Positions 44,989-52,677 of a DNA stretch of 54,408 nt are shown here, piece by piece (positions within the stretch are counted from its first letter, which is position 1; each line of letters begins with the position of its first letter). The notes below the pieces were generated by a model that worked only from the letters and a program-made list of their open reading frames with translations, was not told the DNA's origin and did no database searches. The translations under genes were made by a program, and so were the position numbers. Origin of the DNA: Acidimicrobiales bacterium (GTDB lineage Bacteria; Actinomycetota; Acidimicrobiia; Acidimicrobiales; SHLQ01); NCBI GenBank assembly GCA_020628865.1, contig JAHDEJ010000015.1, positions 1-54,408 on the forward strand, given 5' to 3'.

Positions 44989-46497
44989 GTGTCGAAGTCA
45001 CTCGAGGAAGCCATTGCCGAACGCGCATTGGCCTACGTCACCGCACCACCCTCCGATCCGGACGACGTGATTCGCTTCGCCTCGCCGACGGAGCTGGTCG
45101 ATGCGTTCGCCGGCACGGTGGCGCTGACCTTCGATGCCGAAGCTCCGAACGAGTCGGCGGATTCGATTCTCGACGCAGTCGACCTCGTCATCCGACACTC
45201 GGTCCACACGAGTCACCCCCGGTTCCTCAACCAGAACTTCGCCGGTCCGGACCCGGTCTCGGTCGTGGGCGACTGGTTGGGTGCTGCGCTGAACACGACG
45301 GGCGCAACGTTCGAGGCGGCGCCCGTGTTCACGCTGATGGAGAGCGCGGTGCTCCACAAGCTCGGCCGCATCGCCGGCTACGTCGAGGAAGGTTCCGATC
45401 CGCTGCCCACGCTCCCACCCGGACTCTTCTGTCCGGGCGGCAGCACGGCCACGCTGTACGCGCTGCAGCTCGCCCGCCATCGGCACCAGCCCGACGTGGC
45501 CACGGCCGGAGCCAACGGCGACCGCCTCACCATGTTCGTCAGCGATGCCGGACACTACGCCGCCACCAAATCCGCGGCGCTGCTCGGCATCGGCTCGGAT
45601 GCCGTGATCAAGGTGGCGAGCGATGAACACGGCGCCATGCTCGTCCCCGCCCTCGAAACTGCTGTTGCGGCGTCGCGAGCTGCCGGCGACGTTCCGTTCG
45701 CCGTCATCGGCACGTCGGGAACGACCGTTACCTCCGCATTCGATCCGCTCGACGCCATCGCCGACGTGTGCGAGCGGGAGTCGCTCTGGTTCCACGTCGA
45801 CGGCTGCTACGGCGGATCGGCGCTCTTCTCCCCCACGCATCGTCACCTGCTCGACGGCGTCGAACGCTCGGACTCCTTCGTGTGGAACCTCCACAAGATG
45901 ATGGGCATGACGCAGCAGTGCACGGCACTTCTGGTTCGCAAGCCGGAACAGCTGGCCCCATGTTTCGCCGGCAAGGCCGACTACCTGTTCCAGCCAGACA
46001 AGCTCTATGCCGACTACGACTCGGGTGACCGCACGTTCCAGTGCGCCCGCCGGGTCGATGTCTTGAAGCTGTGGCTCGCATGGAAGCACCATGGCGACAT
46101 CGGCTTCGCCAACCGCATCGATCACGCCGTCCGCATGGCCGACCACACCCGAGCCCGGATCGCCGCCAGCGGCGGCACGTTCCACCCGGTTGCCGGCGTG
46201 TTCACCAACGTCGTGTTCTGTTGGGTGCCCCCGCACCTCCAGCCAATCGATGCATCGGTCACGCACCTCGATCAACTGGCGGAGGATGTGCGGGCCGAGC
46301 TCCACGCACTGCCGCCGCGCATCAAGTCGCAGATGCAGGCCGCCGGCACGGCGATGGTCGGCTTTCAACCGGTGCAGGGAATGAACACGTTCCGGATGCT
46401 CTACATGAACTCGACCGTCACCGAGGCCGACGTCGACGCGATCCTCGACCGCATCGACGCGTACGGCACCGCGGCGCTCGCCGAGATGGGAGCCTGA
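44989..46497 (+). CDS. Group II PLP-dependent decarboxylase, cysteine-sulfinate/cysteate (CSAD)-like
   Basis: 502 residues from a GTG with GAGGAG upstream. It follows eukaryotic CSAD/GAD sequences closely: FHVDGCYGGSALFS, THRHLLDGVERSDS, then NLHK with K303 as the PLP lysine, DYLFQPDKLYADYDSGDR (Y340 is the catalytic-loop tyrosine that favours plain decarboxylation), FQCARRVDVLKLWLAWK, CWVPPHL and MVGFQPV. CSAD/GAD enzymes decarboxylate acidic amino acids such as cysteine sulfinate, cysteate, glutamate or aspartate. Being two bases from the HpsN-aminotransferase fusion, cysteate to taurine is the favoured reaction. Glutamate or aspartate decarboxylation cannot be excluded from sequence. Confidence 0.88.
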   Translation: MSKSLEEAIAERALAYVTAPPSDPDDVIRFASPTELVDAFAGTVALTFDAEAPNESADSILDAVDLVIRHSVHTSHPRFLNQNFAGPDPVSVVGDWLGAALNTTGATFEAAPVFTLMESAVLHKLGRIAGYVEEGSDPLPTLPPGLFCPGGSTATLYALQLARHRHQPDVATAGANGDRLTMFVSDAGHYAATKSAALLGIGSDAVIKVASDEHGAMLVPALETAVAASRAAGDVPFAVIGTSGTTVTSAFDPLDAIADVCERESLWFHVDGCYGGSALFSPTHRHLLDGVERSDSFVWNLHKMMGMTQQCTALLVRKPEQLAPCFAGKADYLFQPDKLYADYDSGDRTFQCARRVDVLKLWLAWKHHGDIGFANRIDHAVRMADHTRARIAASGGTFHPVAGVFTNVVFCWVPPHLQPIDASVTHLDQLAEDVRAELHALPPRIKSQMQAAGTAMVGFQPVQGMNTFRMLYMNSTVTEADVDAILDRIDAYGTAALAEMGA

Positions 46498-46499
46498 CG

Positions 46500-48971
46500 A
46501 TGGCTGAGTACCTCAAGCGCAAGCAGGACGGCGCCGCTGTGCAGCCGCCCGACGTGTCTGCCACCGTGCGAGACCTGCTCGCCGGGCTCCGGTCGGGCCG
46601 GGAGGAGCGGGCCGAAGAGCTCGCCCGTGACTTCGACGGCTGGAGCGGCCCGATCCTGGTAGATCCCGCCGACGTCCGGGCCGCTCGCTCCGCGCTCGCC
46701 CCCACGCTGGTCGACGACATCGAAGCCGCCCATCGCAACATTCGGGACTTCGCCGTCGCCCAACGCGAGACACTCGGCGAGTTCGAGATGGAGGTGTCGC
46801 CCGGCCTGCGCGCCGGACATCGTCTCGTTCCCGTGAACGTGTCCGGCTGCTACGTGCCTGCCGGGCGATTCGCCCACATCGCGTCGGCGCTCATGAGCGT
46901 CACCACCAGCCGCGCCGCCGGCGTGGAGACGGTCGTCGTCACCTCCCCCGCACGCGACGATCGGGGCGGCGTCCATCCGGCGATCCTCGTGGCCGCCGAC
47001 GTCGCCGGCGCGGATCACGTGCTCGGCCTCGGCGGCGTGCAGGGCATTGGCGCCCTCGCATTCGGCCTGTTCACCGGCGAGCCGGCCGACATCCTCGTCG
47101 GCCCCGGCAACTCGTATGTCGCCGAGGCGAAACGGCAGTTGTTCGGCGAAGTCGGTATCGATGTGGTCGCGGGCCCGACCGAGTCGATGATCGCCGCAGA
47201 CGAGACCGCCGATGCGCACCGGGTCGCCGTCGATCTGGTCGGCCAGGCCGAACACGGCCCGGACTCACCGGTCTGGCTCGTCACCACGAGCCGCACGCTG
47301 GCCGAGGAAGTCGCGGCGCTCGTTCCGGGCATCGCCGATGCCCTCACCGAACCCGGCCGCACCTCGGCCCTCACCGCCTGGGAGAACCACGGCGAGATCA
47401 TCCTCGCCGCCGACCGCGAAGAAGCCGCAGCGGTGTGCGACGACTACGCAGCCGAACATCTCCAGGTGATGGCCGCCGACCTCCCCTGGTGGCACGCCCG
47501 CCTTCGCAACTACGGGTCGCTGTTCCTGGGCGAACAGGCAACCGTGACCTTCGGCGACAAGAGCGCCGGGCCGAACCACATCCTCCCAACGGGCCGAGCC
47601 GCCCGATATACGGGCGGGTTGAACGTGTTGAAGTTCCTGAAGCAGCTCACCTTCCAGGAGCTCACCACCGAGGCGGCGGTGGGACAGGGCGAGCTGTCTG
47701 CCCGAATCTCCCGCTACGAGGGCATGGAGGGCCACGCCCGCTCGGCAGACCTGCGAGCCGAAGCGCAGGTCGATGCGGCTCCGGCGACCGACCCGAGCAC
47801 GCTCGATCTCGACTTCACTGCGCAGGAGCCGATCCCACCGCAAGCGGTCGCTCGAGCCAACGACCTGATGGCCTCCGGAAAGCTCTTCCGGTACGGCGAG
47901 GCCGGAACCGACGAAGCGGATGCAGCGCTGCTCGAAGCAGAGTTCGCCGCGCTCGTCGGCCGCAAGTACTGCGTGGCGTTCAACTCGTGCGGTGCGTCGC
48001 TCGCCGTTGCGCTGATGGCGGCGGGTGTGGAGCGGGGCGATTCGGTGATGATGAACGCGTTCACGCTGGCTCCCGTGCCCGGAGCCGTGGCGCACGCTGG
48101 CGCCACACCGGTGTTCGTTGGCATCACGTCGGACTGGCACATCGACCTCGACGACCTTCGCCGAGCGGCAGAGACCAGCGGCGCCCGATGGCTCCTGCTC
48201 TCCCACATGCGCGGCCACATCACCGACCTCGATGCGGTGATGAAGGTGTGCAACGAACTCGGCGTGCAGGTGATCGAGGACTGCGCCCACACGATGGGCG
48301 CGTCGTGGGCCGGCCGACCGACCGGAACGTTCGGCGTCGCCGGATGCTTCAGCACCCAGTCGTTCAAGCACGTGAACTCGGGCGAAGGCGGATTGTTGGT
48401 CACCGACGACGAGGACCTTGCCGCCAAGGCCGTTCTCTACTCCGGCTCGTACATGCTCTACGAACAACACGGCGCCCGACCGTCGGCCGAGGTGTTCGAA
48501 CGCCACCGATTCACCACGCCGAACTTCTCGATGCGGATGAGCGCGCTCGCGGCTGCGCTCGTCCGACCACAGCTGGCCCAGCTCCCCGACCGCGCCCGAC
48601 GCTGGAACGACCGCTACCGGCAACTCGCCGACCTGCTCAACGACGTCGACGGCATTCGAGTTCCGGCCCGTCACGGTGACGAGGACTTCGTCGCCTCGTC
48701 CATCCAGTTCGATGTGGACGGCGATGTCGCCGCCATGGTCGAGCGGGCGGCAGCTCAGGGTGTGTTCATCAAGTGGTTCGGTGCGCCGGACCCGCACGGC
48801 TTCACCAGCCGGTTCGATCACTGGCGCTACGCGCCCGAGCAGACCCTTCACGCCACGCAGCAGGTCCTGGCCGGGTTGTGCGACATGCGCATCCCGCTCA
48901 CGATGACCGAGGCCGACGCCACGCAGATCGCCGGAGTGATCCGGACGGCGCTGACCGACACCGCCGACTAA
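46500..48971 (+). CDS. hpsN: Fusion: HpsN-type sulfopropanediol dehydrogenase (HisD family) + DegT/DnrJ PLP aminotransferase
   Basis: 823 residues in one uninterrupted frame. Residues 1-430 are a histidinol dehydrogenase homolog of the HpsN branch: VSGCYVPAGRFAHIASA, GLGGVQGIGALAFGLFTG, PADILVGPGNSYVAEAK, DLVGQAEHGPDSP, YAAEHLQVMAADLPWW, FGDKSAGPNHILPT and ARISRYEGMEGHARS. HpsN oxidises (R)-2,3-dihydroxypropanesulfonate to sulfolactate with NAD. After a short linker, residues 445-823 are a DegT/DnrJ/EryC1 aminotransferase (AFNSCGASLAVALMAAGV, IEDCAHTMGASWAG, CFSTQSFKHVNSGEGGLLVT with K623 as PLP lysine). I know of no described HpsN fused this way. The second domain could transaminate sulfopyruvate to cysteate, supplying the decarboxylase encoded two bases upstream. 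There are no his genes nearby, so histidine synthesis is unlikely. Confidence 0.88.
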   Translation: MAEYLKRKQDGAAVQPPDVSATVRDLLAGLRSGREERAEELARDFDGWSGPILVDPADVRAARSALAPTLVDDIEAAHRNIRDFAVAQRETLGEFEMEVSPGLRAGHRLVPVNVSGCYVPAGRFAHIASALMSVTTSRAAGVETVVVTSPARDDRGGVHPAILVAADVAGADHVLGLGGVQGIGALAFGLFTGEPADILVGPGNSYVAEAKRQLFGEVGIDVVAGPTESMIAADETADAHRVAVDLVGQAEHGPDSPVWLVTTSRTLAEEVAALVPGIADALTEPGRTSALTAWENHGEIILAADREEAAAVCDDYAAEHLQVMAADLPWWHARLRNYGSLFLGEQATVTFGDKSAGPNHILPTGRAARYTGGLNVLKFLKQLTFQELTTEAAVGQGELSARISRYEGMEGHARSADLRAEAQVDAAPATDPSTLDLDFTAQEPIPPQAVARANDLMASGKLFRYGEAGTDEADAALLEAEFAALVGRKYCVAFNSCGASLAVALMAAGVERGDSVMMNAFTLAPVPGAVAHAGATPVFVGITSDWHIDLDDLRRAAETSGARWLLLSHMRGHITDLDAVMKVCNELGVQVIEDCAHTMGASWAGRPTGTFGVAGCFSTQSFKHVNSGEGGLLVTDDEDLAAKAVLYSGSYMLYEQHGARPSAEVFERHRFTTPNFSMRMSALAAALVRPQLAQLPDRARRWNDRYRQLADLLNDVDGIRVPARHGDEDFVASSIQFDVDGDVAAMVERAAAQGVFIKWFGAPDPHGFTSRFDHWRYAPEQTLHATQQVLAGLCDMRIPLTMTEADATQIAGVIRTALTDTAD

Positions 48972-48979
48972 ACGGCGAC

Positions 48980-49540
48980 TCAGAGGCGCCGGACGCCGGC
49001 GCAGAGCAGGTCGATGATGTGGTCGAACGTGTCGTCGAGGTCGTGCGGCTTCGGGTGGCCATCGCCGGCTTCGAGGTGGGCGAAACCGTGGAAGGCGCTG
49101 CGCAGGAGCCGGGCGGCATGCACTTCGTCGTCGGGGCTCAGGTCGTAGCCCTTCAACGCCTGCGCCAGCGTGGCAACGATGTCTTCGACCGCCTCTTCCA
49201 GCTCGGCATCGCCGGCGCACGGGCACCGGTCGGTGGCGGCATAGAGCCCGGGGCGCTCCATGACGGTTCGTCGCCAGGCCTTGCCCATCGCACGAACGGC
49301 GTCGTCCATGGAGACACCGATGGCCGCGTCCTGAAGCCGGCTGGCCAGCAGCCGACGACCCTTCAGGCTCAGGCTGCGAAGGAGGTCGTCGTACCCCTCG
49401 ACGTGCCGGTAGAGGGCGGGCTGGCTGATTCCAAGCTCCTTGGCGACCCGGGTGAGCGTCATCGCATCGAGACCCTCTTCGTCGGCAATCGTCGCCGCCG
49501 TTTCGATCACCACGTCTTCATCGAGCTGCGTTCGCGCCAC
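48980..49540 (-). CDS. TetR-family transcriptional regulator
   Basis: 186 residues from a GTG at 49538-49540 with AAGGGGA upstream. The TetR HTH is VIETAATIADEEGLDAMTLT then VAKELGISQPALYRHVEGYD. The C-terminal domain resembles the TetR/WHG type (AWRRTVMERPGLYAATDR and LLRSAFHGFAHLEAG). It is convergent with the fusion gene (eight bases between stops) and divergent from the CDGSH gene; repeats at 49552-49579 are its likely operator. The open frame upstream to 49732 is rejected as an N-terminal extension because it crosses the operator and reads as low-complexity sequence. Confidence 0.88.
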   Translation of the reverse strand: MARTQLDEDVVIETAATIADEEGLDAMTLTRVAKELGISQPALYRHVEGYDDLLRSLSLKGRRLLASRLQDAAIGVSMDDAVRAMGKAWRRTVMERPGLYAATDRCPCAGDAELEEAVEDIVATLAQALKGYDLSPDDEVHAARLLRSAFHGFAHLEAGDGHPKPHDLDDTFDHIIDLLCAGVRRL

Positions 49541-49551
49541 GTGTCCCCTTG

Positions 49552-49579
49552 CGTTAGACACTCTCACCATAACGTTAGA
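49552..49579. promoter_or_regulatory. Likely TetR operator
   Basis: CGTTAGA is directly repeated at 49552-49558 and 49573-49579, exactly 21 bases apart, and the second copy is part of the palindrome TAACGTTA (49570-49577). It sits in the divergent gap between the TetR and CDGSH genes. Confidence 0.5.
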
Positions 49580-49679
49580 GGGCGCGCATCTTTGGACGCC
49601 GTGTCTGACGTCACCATTTCGAGCGCACGGGCCTGAACGATCTGCAACACTCAACTCACGCAACCCGGGGGGAATGTTC

Positions 49680-50348
49680 ATGTCGGACGAGCAGTCGATC
49701 ACATCACGCGAAGGTGGCCCGCTGATGGTCAAGGGCGCGGTACCGCTGGTACGAAAAGCGGACGTTCAGAGCGAACACGGCGAGCCGTTGACCTGGACCA
49801 CCTCGGAGGAGCTGACAGACAAGTCCACCTACGCGCTCTGCCGTTGTGGAGCGTCCGACAACAAGCCGTTCTGCGATGGATCTCACACCGCCGCAGGATT
49901 CGAAGGTGCGGACAGCGCCGACGGATCGTCCTACGACGACCGTGCGTCCGAGCTCGGTGGCACCGGGCTGACCGTGAGCGATGACCGAAGCATCTGTGTC
50001 CACGCGGGATTCTGCGGCAACCGGCACACCAACGTCTGGAAGCAGGTCGCCGGAACGGACGACTCGATGGTGCGTCTCGCCGTGATCAACGAGATCGAGA
50101 AGTGCCCGTCCGGTGCACTGACCTATCGGCTCGACGGCGAGGCCGAGGCAACGGAGCCCGACATGCCCACGCAGATCGGCGTGATCGCCGACGGCCCACT
50201 CTGGGTCTCCGGCAGCATCCCGGTCACCACCTCGGCCGGCGTCGAGCTCGAGGCTCGGAACCGCGTCACGCTCTGCCGGTGCGGCCAGTCGTCGAACAAG
50301 CCGTTGTGCGACGGCAGCCACAAGGAAGCCGGCTTCGCGGACGGCTGA
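49680..50348 (+). CDS. Double CDGSH iron-sulfur protein with central Fer4_19-type domain
   Basis: 222 residues. CRCGASDNKPFCDGSH (about residues 58-73) and CRCGQSSNKPLCDGSH (about 199-214) are two complete C-x-C-x2-[ST]-x3-P-x-C-D-G-x-H motifs, each binding a 2Fe-2S cluster. Between them CVHAGFCGN and EKCPSGALTYRL belong to the divergent 4Fe-4S mono-cluster (Fer4_19) domain. This CDGSH-Fer4-CDGSH layout is a known bacterial electron-transfer or redox-sensing form of mitoNEET relatives. The ATG at 49680 was chosen because GGGGGG lies seven bases upstream; an ATG at 49674 is too close to it. It is divergent from the TetR gene. Confidence 0.88.
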   Translation: MSDEQSITSREGGPLMVKGAVPLVRKADVQSEHGEPLTWTTSEELTDKSTYALCRCGASDNKPFCDGSHTAAGFEGADSADGSSYDDRASELGGTGLTVSDDRSICVHAGFCGNRHTNVWKQVAGTDDSMVRLAVINEIEKCPSGALTYRLDGEAEATEPDMPTQIGVIADGPLWVSGSIPVTTSAGVELEARNRVTLCRCGQSSNKPLCDGSHKEAGFADG

Positions 50349-50365
50349 TCGGCGTACGCCGATCG

Positions 50366-51259
50366 CTATCGCTGCGATTGCAAGGCCGCGATCACCGCGA
50401 CGTTCACGATGTCCTCTGCGGAGCAGCCTCGGGAGAGGTCGTGCATCACGCCGTTGATGCCCTGAAGGAGCGGACCGAATGCCTGTGCGCCACCGAGCCG
50501 CTCGGTGATCTTGTAGGCGATGTTGCCGCTGTCGAGGTCCGGGAAGACGAAGACGTTGGCGCGGCCGGCCACAGGCGAATCTGGCGCCTTCTTGGTTCCG
50601 ACCGAAGGAACCCAAGCGGCATCGAACTGCAGCTCGCCGTCGATCGGGAGCTCTGGATCGGCCTGTTGTGCGAGCGCGGTGGCGGCGCGCACCTTGTCCA
50701 CGCGGGGATGTTCGGCGCTGCCCTTGGTGGAGAACGACAACATCGCTACACGCGGGTCCTCGCCCGAGAGCTGGCGGAACGTCCCGGCGGAGGAGACGGC
50801 GACAGAAGCAAGCTGCGCCGCGTCCGGGTCCGGCAACACGCCGCAGTCCCCGTAGACGATTGGCTGGCCATCGGGCAGCACGAAGAAGAAGCAGCTGCTG
50901 ATGGCCTCGACGCCCGGGGCGACGCCGAGCAGGTGGATCCCGGCCCGCAGCACATCCGCGGTGGATCGGCTTGCGCCGGCGACGCATCCGTCCGCCTCGC
51001 CGGTGCGCACCATCAGCGTGGCCACGTGGAGCGGATCGTCCAGGTTCGCTCGCTCGCCGACCTCGGCCGCTGCGGCAACAACGGCCGGGGTGCGAAGGGC
51101 GTCGAGATCGTCGGCGACCACGGCGTTCGCCAGCCCACGGTCGTTCAAGGTGATGGCGGCGGAGTGGGCCCGCTCGTCACCGGCGTCGGCGAGCACGATT
51201 CGTTGCGGTGCAGCCGCGGCCCGATCAAACCACGACTGCTGAATGGGGGAGATCTCCAT
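50366..51259 (-). CDS. pta: Phosphate acetyltransferase
   Basis: 297 residues, a compact Pta without an N-terminal regulatory domain. [76 protein letters not shown] and [19 protein letters not shown] are the conserved CoA/acetyl-phosphate-binding segments of the PTA_PTB family. It converts acetyl phosphate and CoA to acetyl-CoA. Since Xsc in the same window makes acetyl phosphate, Pta closes the sulfonate route into central metabolism; Xsc-Pta pairing is standard in such clusters. A TAGGTT box six bases before the ATG suggests a leaderless mRNA. Confidence 0.92.
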   Translation of the reverse strand: MEISPIQQSWFDRAAAAPQRIVLADAGDERAHSAAITLNDRGLANAVVADDLDALRTPAVVAAAAEVGERANLDDPLHVATLMVRTGEADGCVAGASRSTADVLRAGIHLLGVAPGVEAISSCFFFVLPDGQPIVYGDCGVLPDPDAAQLASVAVSSAGTFRQLSGEDPRVAMLSFSTKGSAEHPRVDKVRAATALAQQADPELPIDGELQFDAAWVPSVGTKKAPDSPVAGRANVFVFPDLDSGNIAYKITERLGGAQAFGPLLQGINGVMHDLSRGCSAEDIVNVAVIAALQSQR

Positions 51260-51265
51260 ACCCGC

Positions 51266-51271
51266 AACCTA
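51266..51271 (-). promoter_or_regulatory. -10 element of a leaderless pta transcript
   Basis: TAGGTT on the minus strand, six bases, then the ATG at 51257-51259. Confidence 0.45.
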
Positions 51272-51309
51272 GGCGATACTGTCGCCATGGCCCGTCCCCG
51301 AGGAGCTCG

Positions 51310-52671
51310 ATGCGCCACCCCCGCTCCAGCGGATCCCTAGCCCTGATCGTCATGCTCGCCTTCGCCGGGTGCAGCAGCGACTCCAACACTGATCAGGCCG
51401 TCACCGACCCGGTTTCCACCGAGCAACCGCGTACGCCGACGACCTCGGCGACGGCAGCAGAGGCGGCCGCCGCCACGACCACGACAGCGCCGCCGGCTCC
51501 CACCTCCGCAGCCCCCGAGATTGCGCTGACCACCGGCATCGATGCCACTCCCCCGTCGCCGACGTGGGAACGCCCGCCACTCGGCGAGACGCGGCCGGAC
51601 CCGGCCTACGGTCTCCCCGTCACCCGCATGACGTCGGCCGAAGACACCAGGTTCGATCGCAACACGTACAGCCGTCGCAACCCGGAGAACGCCGACGGGT
51701 CCATGTTCTTCAGCTACCACGGCGACGCGACCTACAACGTCCGCCGAGTCGACGACGGTGCCTTGGTGGCGGTGACGCCGATCCACCCGGACGGCGAACC
51801 GCAGTGGCATCCGACCGACCCGAACATCCTGCGTCATGTCGCCGGGCCGAACGTGTCGGTCGGGGCACTCCAGCTTCTCGAAACAGCGGTGAGCAGCGGG
51901 CGCACCACCGTCGTCGCCGACCTGACCGAGCGGCTCCAGGCCCGATTCCCGGACGCTGCCTACATGGTCGACCGCGCCGAGGGCGCTCCGAGCGCTGACG
52001 GCAACCGTTGGGCCTGGATCGTGTACTCCACCGCAGAGCAACCCATCGGCATCGTGCACTACGACCTCGCCACCGACTCGATCCTCGGCACACTCGAACT
52101 GAACGAGGACCCGGATGATCGACTCGATTGGGTCTCCTCCTCCCCGACCGGCGATCACGTGGTCGCCGGATGGTGGAGCCGCACCGTGGCCTTCGATGCC
52201 GATCTGGGCAACCCTCGGACGCTGGTCGACGGCGCCGAGCACTCCGATCTCGTGCTTGGCTCGAACGGCAACGACATCTACGTGTGGATCGACTTCGTGG
52301 ACTCCGGCTGGGCGATTGCGACGGACCTGGTGACCCTCGAGCAAACCAGACTCTTCGATCTCTACGACGGCGCCAACACCTCGATCCACTTCTCGGGCAA
52401 GGCGTACGACTGGCCGGGTTGGGTCGTTGCGTCCACGTACAGCTGCAAAGAGGACGGGTCGCCATGGAGCTGCCACAAGGTCTTCGCCGTCAACGTCGCC
52501 ACGGCAGAGATCGTCAACCTGGCACACACCTACAACTGCGGTCAGGACTATTGGACCGAAACCCACGCCGCCACGAACCGGGACCTCAGCCGAGTGTGGT
52601 TCAACAGCGACGGCGGCAGCTGCGGCATCGACGCCGAGGTCTACCGCCTCGACGTACCGCCGCTCAACTGA
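51310..52671 (+). CDS. Secreted lipoprotein, possible beta-propeller
   Basis: 453 residues behind CGAGGAG. The lipobox LAFAGC gives lipid-modified Cys21; a Thr/Ala/Pro-rich linker runs to about residue 85. The rest (PVTRMTSAEDTRFDRNTYSR, then repeated strands such as WHPTDPNILRHV, GNRWAWIVYST, DHVVAGWWSRTVAFD and GNDIYVWIDF) alternates in a way that suggests a TolB/WD-like beta-propeller, with several Cys (SCKEDGSPWSC, NCGQD, SCGID) that could form disulfides. No enzymatic motif was recognised. It ends six bases from the convergent ABC permease gene. Confidence 0.7.
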   Translation: MRHPRSSGSLALIVMLAFAGCSSDSNTDQAVTDPVSTEQPRTPTTSATAAEAAAATTTTAPPAPTSAAPEIALTTGIDATPPSPTWERPPLGETRPDPAYGLPVTRMTSAEDTRFDRNTYSRRNPENADGSMFFSYHGDATYNVRRVDDGALVAVTPIHPDGEPQWHPTDPNILRHVAGPNVSVGALQLLETAVSSGRTTVVADLTERLQARFPDAAYMVDRAEGAPSADGNRWAWIVYSTAEQPIGIVHYDLATDSILGTLELNEDPDDRLDWVSSSPTGDHVVAGWWSRTVAFDADLGNPRTLVDGAEHSDLVLGSNGNDIYVWIDFVDSGWAIATDLVTLEQTRLFDLYDGANTSIHFSGKAYDWPGWVVASTYSCKEDGSPWSCHKVFAVNVATAEIVNLAHTYNCGQDYWTETHAATNRDLSRVWFNSDGGSCGIDAEVYRLDVPPLN

Positions 52672-52677
52672 GTCAGC

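Noticed and set aside
44895-44989. LysR box in the decarboxylase promoter
   Set aside because: AGGT-N6-ACCT at 44925-44938 is a weak dyad that does not fit T-N11-A, and the TTGACA at 44911 lacks a convincing -10.
44989-46497. PLP aldehyde synthase making sulfoacetaldehyde directly from cysteate
   Set aside because: The catalytic-loop tyrosine (Y340) that supports normal decarboxylation is retained; aldehyde synthases usually replace it. The idea is attractive for the pathway but not supported by sequence.
46500-47790. Histidine biosynthesis HisD
   Set aside because: No other his genes are present; the sequence carries HpsN-branch features (CYVPAGRFAHIAS, FGDKSAGPNH) and is fused to an aminotransferase in a sulfonate cluster.
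49541-49732. N-terminal extension of the TetR regulator
   Set aside because: It would cross the putative operator and the region lacks protein-like composition; a good ribosome site precedes the GTG at 49540.
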